Positions 24,391 to 25,551 of a DNA stretch of 25,551 bases are shown piece by piece; positions within the stretch are counted from its first letter, which is position 1, and every line of letters starts with the position of its first letter. The notes below the pieces were generated by a model that ran no database searches, was not told where the DNA came from, and saw nothing but the letters and a program-made list of their open reading frames with translations. A program made the position numbers and the translations under genes. Source of the stretch: an uncultured Flavihumibacter sp. (GTDB lineage: Bacteria > Bacteroidota > Bacteroidia > Chitinophagales > Chitinophagaceae). Location: contig CAMLRX010000070.1 of the NCBI GenBank assembly GCA_946482545.1, forward strand, positions 1-25,551. Direction: 5' to 3'.

Positions 24391-24466
24391 TGGTGAACCC
24401 GCTGGGACTCGAACCCAGGGCCCATACATTAAAAGTGTATTGCTCTACCAACTGAGCTACGAGTTC
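24391..24466 (-). tRNA. tRNA-Lys (anticodon TTT)
   Basis: A 76-nt cloverleaf. The acceptor stem GAACTCG pairs with CGGGTTC (one G-T). The D arm carries AGCTCAGTTGGTAGAGC. The anticodon stem ATACA/TGTAT encloses loop CTTTTAA, with anticodon TTT at 24431-24433 of the window. The T arm is CTGGG-TTCGAGT-CCCAG, and a templated CCA ends the gene. Its 3' side faces the decayed mobile region, but no copy of the tRNA 3' end, as an attachment-site duplication, is seen there. Confidence 0.97.
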
Positions 24467-24510
24467 ATCCTTTCTTACTTCTCAGCTACCGTGCTGTTCC
24501 GTAATTGGGA

Positions 24511-24539
24511 GTGCAAAAATAGGAATTAATTATTTGCAC
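24511..24539. repeat. Inverted repeat between tRNA-Lys and SDR gene
   Basis: GTGCAAA (24511-24517) mirrors TTTGCAC (24533-24539), with flanking GGG/CCC nearly extending the match. It lies in the shared upstream gap of two divergent transcripts, so it is an operator candidate for either. Confidence 0.35.
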
Positions 24540-24601
24540 CCAAATTTTTTGAGAATTTTTTTTCTGATTTTTTGAGAATGAATCATTTGCAGCATTTGAG
24601 G

Positions 24602-24609
24602 TAAGTTTG
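24602..24609 (+). promoter_or_regulatory. -7 element of the SDR/SAM hydrolase operon
   Basis: TAAGTTTG matches TAnnTTTG exactly, 20 bp before the ATG at 24630. Two copies of a 13-bp T-rich repeat lie just upstream (24544-24556 and 24567-24579). Confidence 0.55.
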
Positions 24610-24629
24610 CGGCTGATTAACAAAAGCCG

Positions 24630-25442
24630 ATGATGCAATCCTATTTCTCCAATAAAGTTGTTGTTGTTACAGGTGGAAGCGACGGTATCGGGAAAGCCCT
24701 GATAGACCTGCTCCTGCCCATGGGCGCTAAAGTGGCTACCTGCGGAAGGAACCACGATAAATTGTATCAGCTCGAAAAAAGCTACGCCGGTAAACCATTG
24801 CACACCATGGTGGCCGATGTGGCATCAGAAACAGATTGCAAAAGGTTTATTGAAACCACCATAAAAGTATTTGGCCGGATAGATATCCTCATCAACAACG
24901 CGGGCATCTCCATGCGCGCGATGCTGAAAGACATGGATGCGGAGGTGATCAAAAAAGTAATGGACATCAACTTCTTCGGAACAGTGTACACCACCAAACA
25001 CGCGCTTCCCCACCTCATCGCGGCAAAAGGAACCATTGTTGGCGTATCCTCCATCGCCGGTTACAGGGGGCTGCCGGGAAGATCTGGCTATTCTGCTTCC
25101 AAATTCGCGTTGCAGGGTTGGCTCGAATCCATCAAAACTGAATTGATGGACGAGGGCGTGCATGTAATGTGGGTATGCCCAGGCTTTACTGCTTCCAACA
25201 TCAGAAACGCGGCGCTCACGCAGAAAGGAGAAACACAGGGTGAAAGTCCGCTCGATGAAAAGCAACTGATGACTTCGGAAGAATGCGCACAGCATATCCT
25301 GAAAGCGGTGGAGAAGAAAAAACGGACGCTGGTGCTCACTTTCCAGGGGAAACAAACCATCTTCCTTAATAAGTTCTTTCCGGCGCTTACCGATAAACTG
25401 GTGAAAAGGTTCTATTTTAAAAATGGCGTGCTCACCAAATAA
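24630..25442 (+). CDS. Short-chain dehydrogenase/reductase
   Basis: A 270-residue classical SDR. TGGSDGIG (15-22) binds the cofactor, CGRN follows strand 2 (R40-type, favouring NADPH), NNAG appears near 88-91, and the active site reads VSSIAGYRGLPGRSGYSASK (serine, tyrosine, lysine in normal spacing). The C-terminal tail ('LTFQGKQTIFLNKFFPALTD') resembles members acting on lipids or at membranes, such as 3-ketodihydrosphingosine-reductase or DltE-like SDRs, but the substrate is not determined. The start may be 24630 or the ATG at 24633. The stop lies 18 bp before a SAM hydrolase-like gene, so the two probably form an operon. Confidence 0.9.
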   Translation: MMQSYFSNKVVVVTGGSDGIGKALIDLLLPMGAKVATCGRNHDKLYQLEKSYAGKPLHTMVADVASETDCKRFIETTIKVFGRIDILINNAGISMRAMLKDMDAEVIKKVMDINFFGTVYTTKHALPHLIAAKGTIVGVSSIAGYRGLPGRSGYSASKFALQGWLESIKTELMDEGVHVMWVCPGFTASNIRNAALTQKGETQGESPLDEKQLMTSEECAQHILKAVEKKKRTLVLTFQGKQTIFLNKFFPALTDKLVKRFYFKNGVLTK

Positions 25443-25460
25443 AACCGCAACCCGGCACGG

Positions 25461-25551
25461 ATGGCAATTATCACCCTTACCTCAGACATCGGAAGACAGG
25501 ACTACCTGCCAGGCGCCATCAAAGGTCGGCTGCTGCGGATAGACCCATCTT
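25461..25551 (+). CDS. SAM hydrolase / adenosyl-halide synthase-like protein (partial, DUF62)
   Basis: Only the first 30 codons lie in the window. They read MAIITLTSDIG, then 'YLPGAIKGRLLRIDPS', which matches the N-terminus of the SAM hydroxide adenosyltransferase family (DUF62, related to fluorinase and chlorinase). There ITL-x-[ST]-D-x-G carries the aspartate that binds the SAM ribose and G-x-[IM]-KG follows. Family members mostly hydrolyse SAM to adenosine and methionine. The gene starts 18 bp after the SDR stop and runs off the right edge. Confidence 0.72.
   Translation, partial: MAIITLTSDIGRQDYLPGAIKGRLLRIDPS

Noticed and set aside
1..25551. CRISPR array or phage structural module
   Set aside because: No regularly spaced repeats and no capsid, tail, terminase or portal-like proteins were found on either strand.

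Overview
The window looks like chromosomal DNA from a Bacteroidota species, most likely a member of the Chitinophagaceae or a close relative. The evidence is perfect or near-perfect TAnnTTTG promoter elements ahead of several genes, an almost complete lack of Shine-Dalgarno sequences, a GLPGLI-like/TonB secreted protein, a DUF4136 lipoprotein, secreted MGH1-like and DUF5695 glycan enzymes, an ISAon1-type insertion sequence and an SSB of the kind carried on Bacteroidetes conjugative elements. The species assignment is inference.

Left part (1-8.0 kb): a ChaA-type cation/proton antiporter, a secreted protein ending in a TonB C-terminal domain, a DUF4136 lipoprotein and a CsbD-like stress protein. 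These are followed by a two-gene DNA-damage-tolerance unit, a short DnaE-type polymerase and DinB (Pol IV), 8 bp apart. A perfect TAnnTTTG element with an 8-bp inverted repeat lies just upstream of that pair. A class I methyltransferase follows on the opposite strand.

Middle (8.3-15.5 kb): a leftward cluster of flavin reductase-like protein, Crp/Fnr-type regulator and short-chain dehydrogenase. An identical 16-bp palindrome (TTTACC-N4-GGTAAA) occurs ahead of the first gene and again directly ahead of the dehydrogenase, which suggests one regulon. Next comes a DAB-type inorganic carbon uptake pair. dabB (proton-conducting membrane subunit) is followed by dabA (zinc-site protein with ligands at C267, D269, H437 and C452), and a LysR regulator is transcribed divergently from the same 95-bp gap.

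Right part (15.5-25.5 kb): two large convergent secreted proteins that look like glycan-active six-hairpin enzymes, one MGH1-like with two discoidin-like modules and one DUF5695. About 2.7 kb of decayed mobile DNA follows. It contains an SSB fragment, a long inverted repeat, a small recombinase-associated ORF lacking a normal start, a serine recombinase cut off at its N-terminal domain, and an ISAon1-family IS whose transposase has at least three lesions. This debris stops close to the terminator of a tRNA-Lys(TTT) gene. The window ends with an SDR gene and the first 30 codons of a SAM hydrolase/adenosyl-halide-type gene.

No CRISPR array, rRNA, toxin-antitoxin pair or prophage structural gene was seen. 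The most unusual items are the repeated palindromic operator, the DAB locus in a probable heterotroph, the operator-like repeat at the polymerase pair, and the layered decay of the mobile element.
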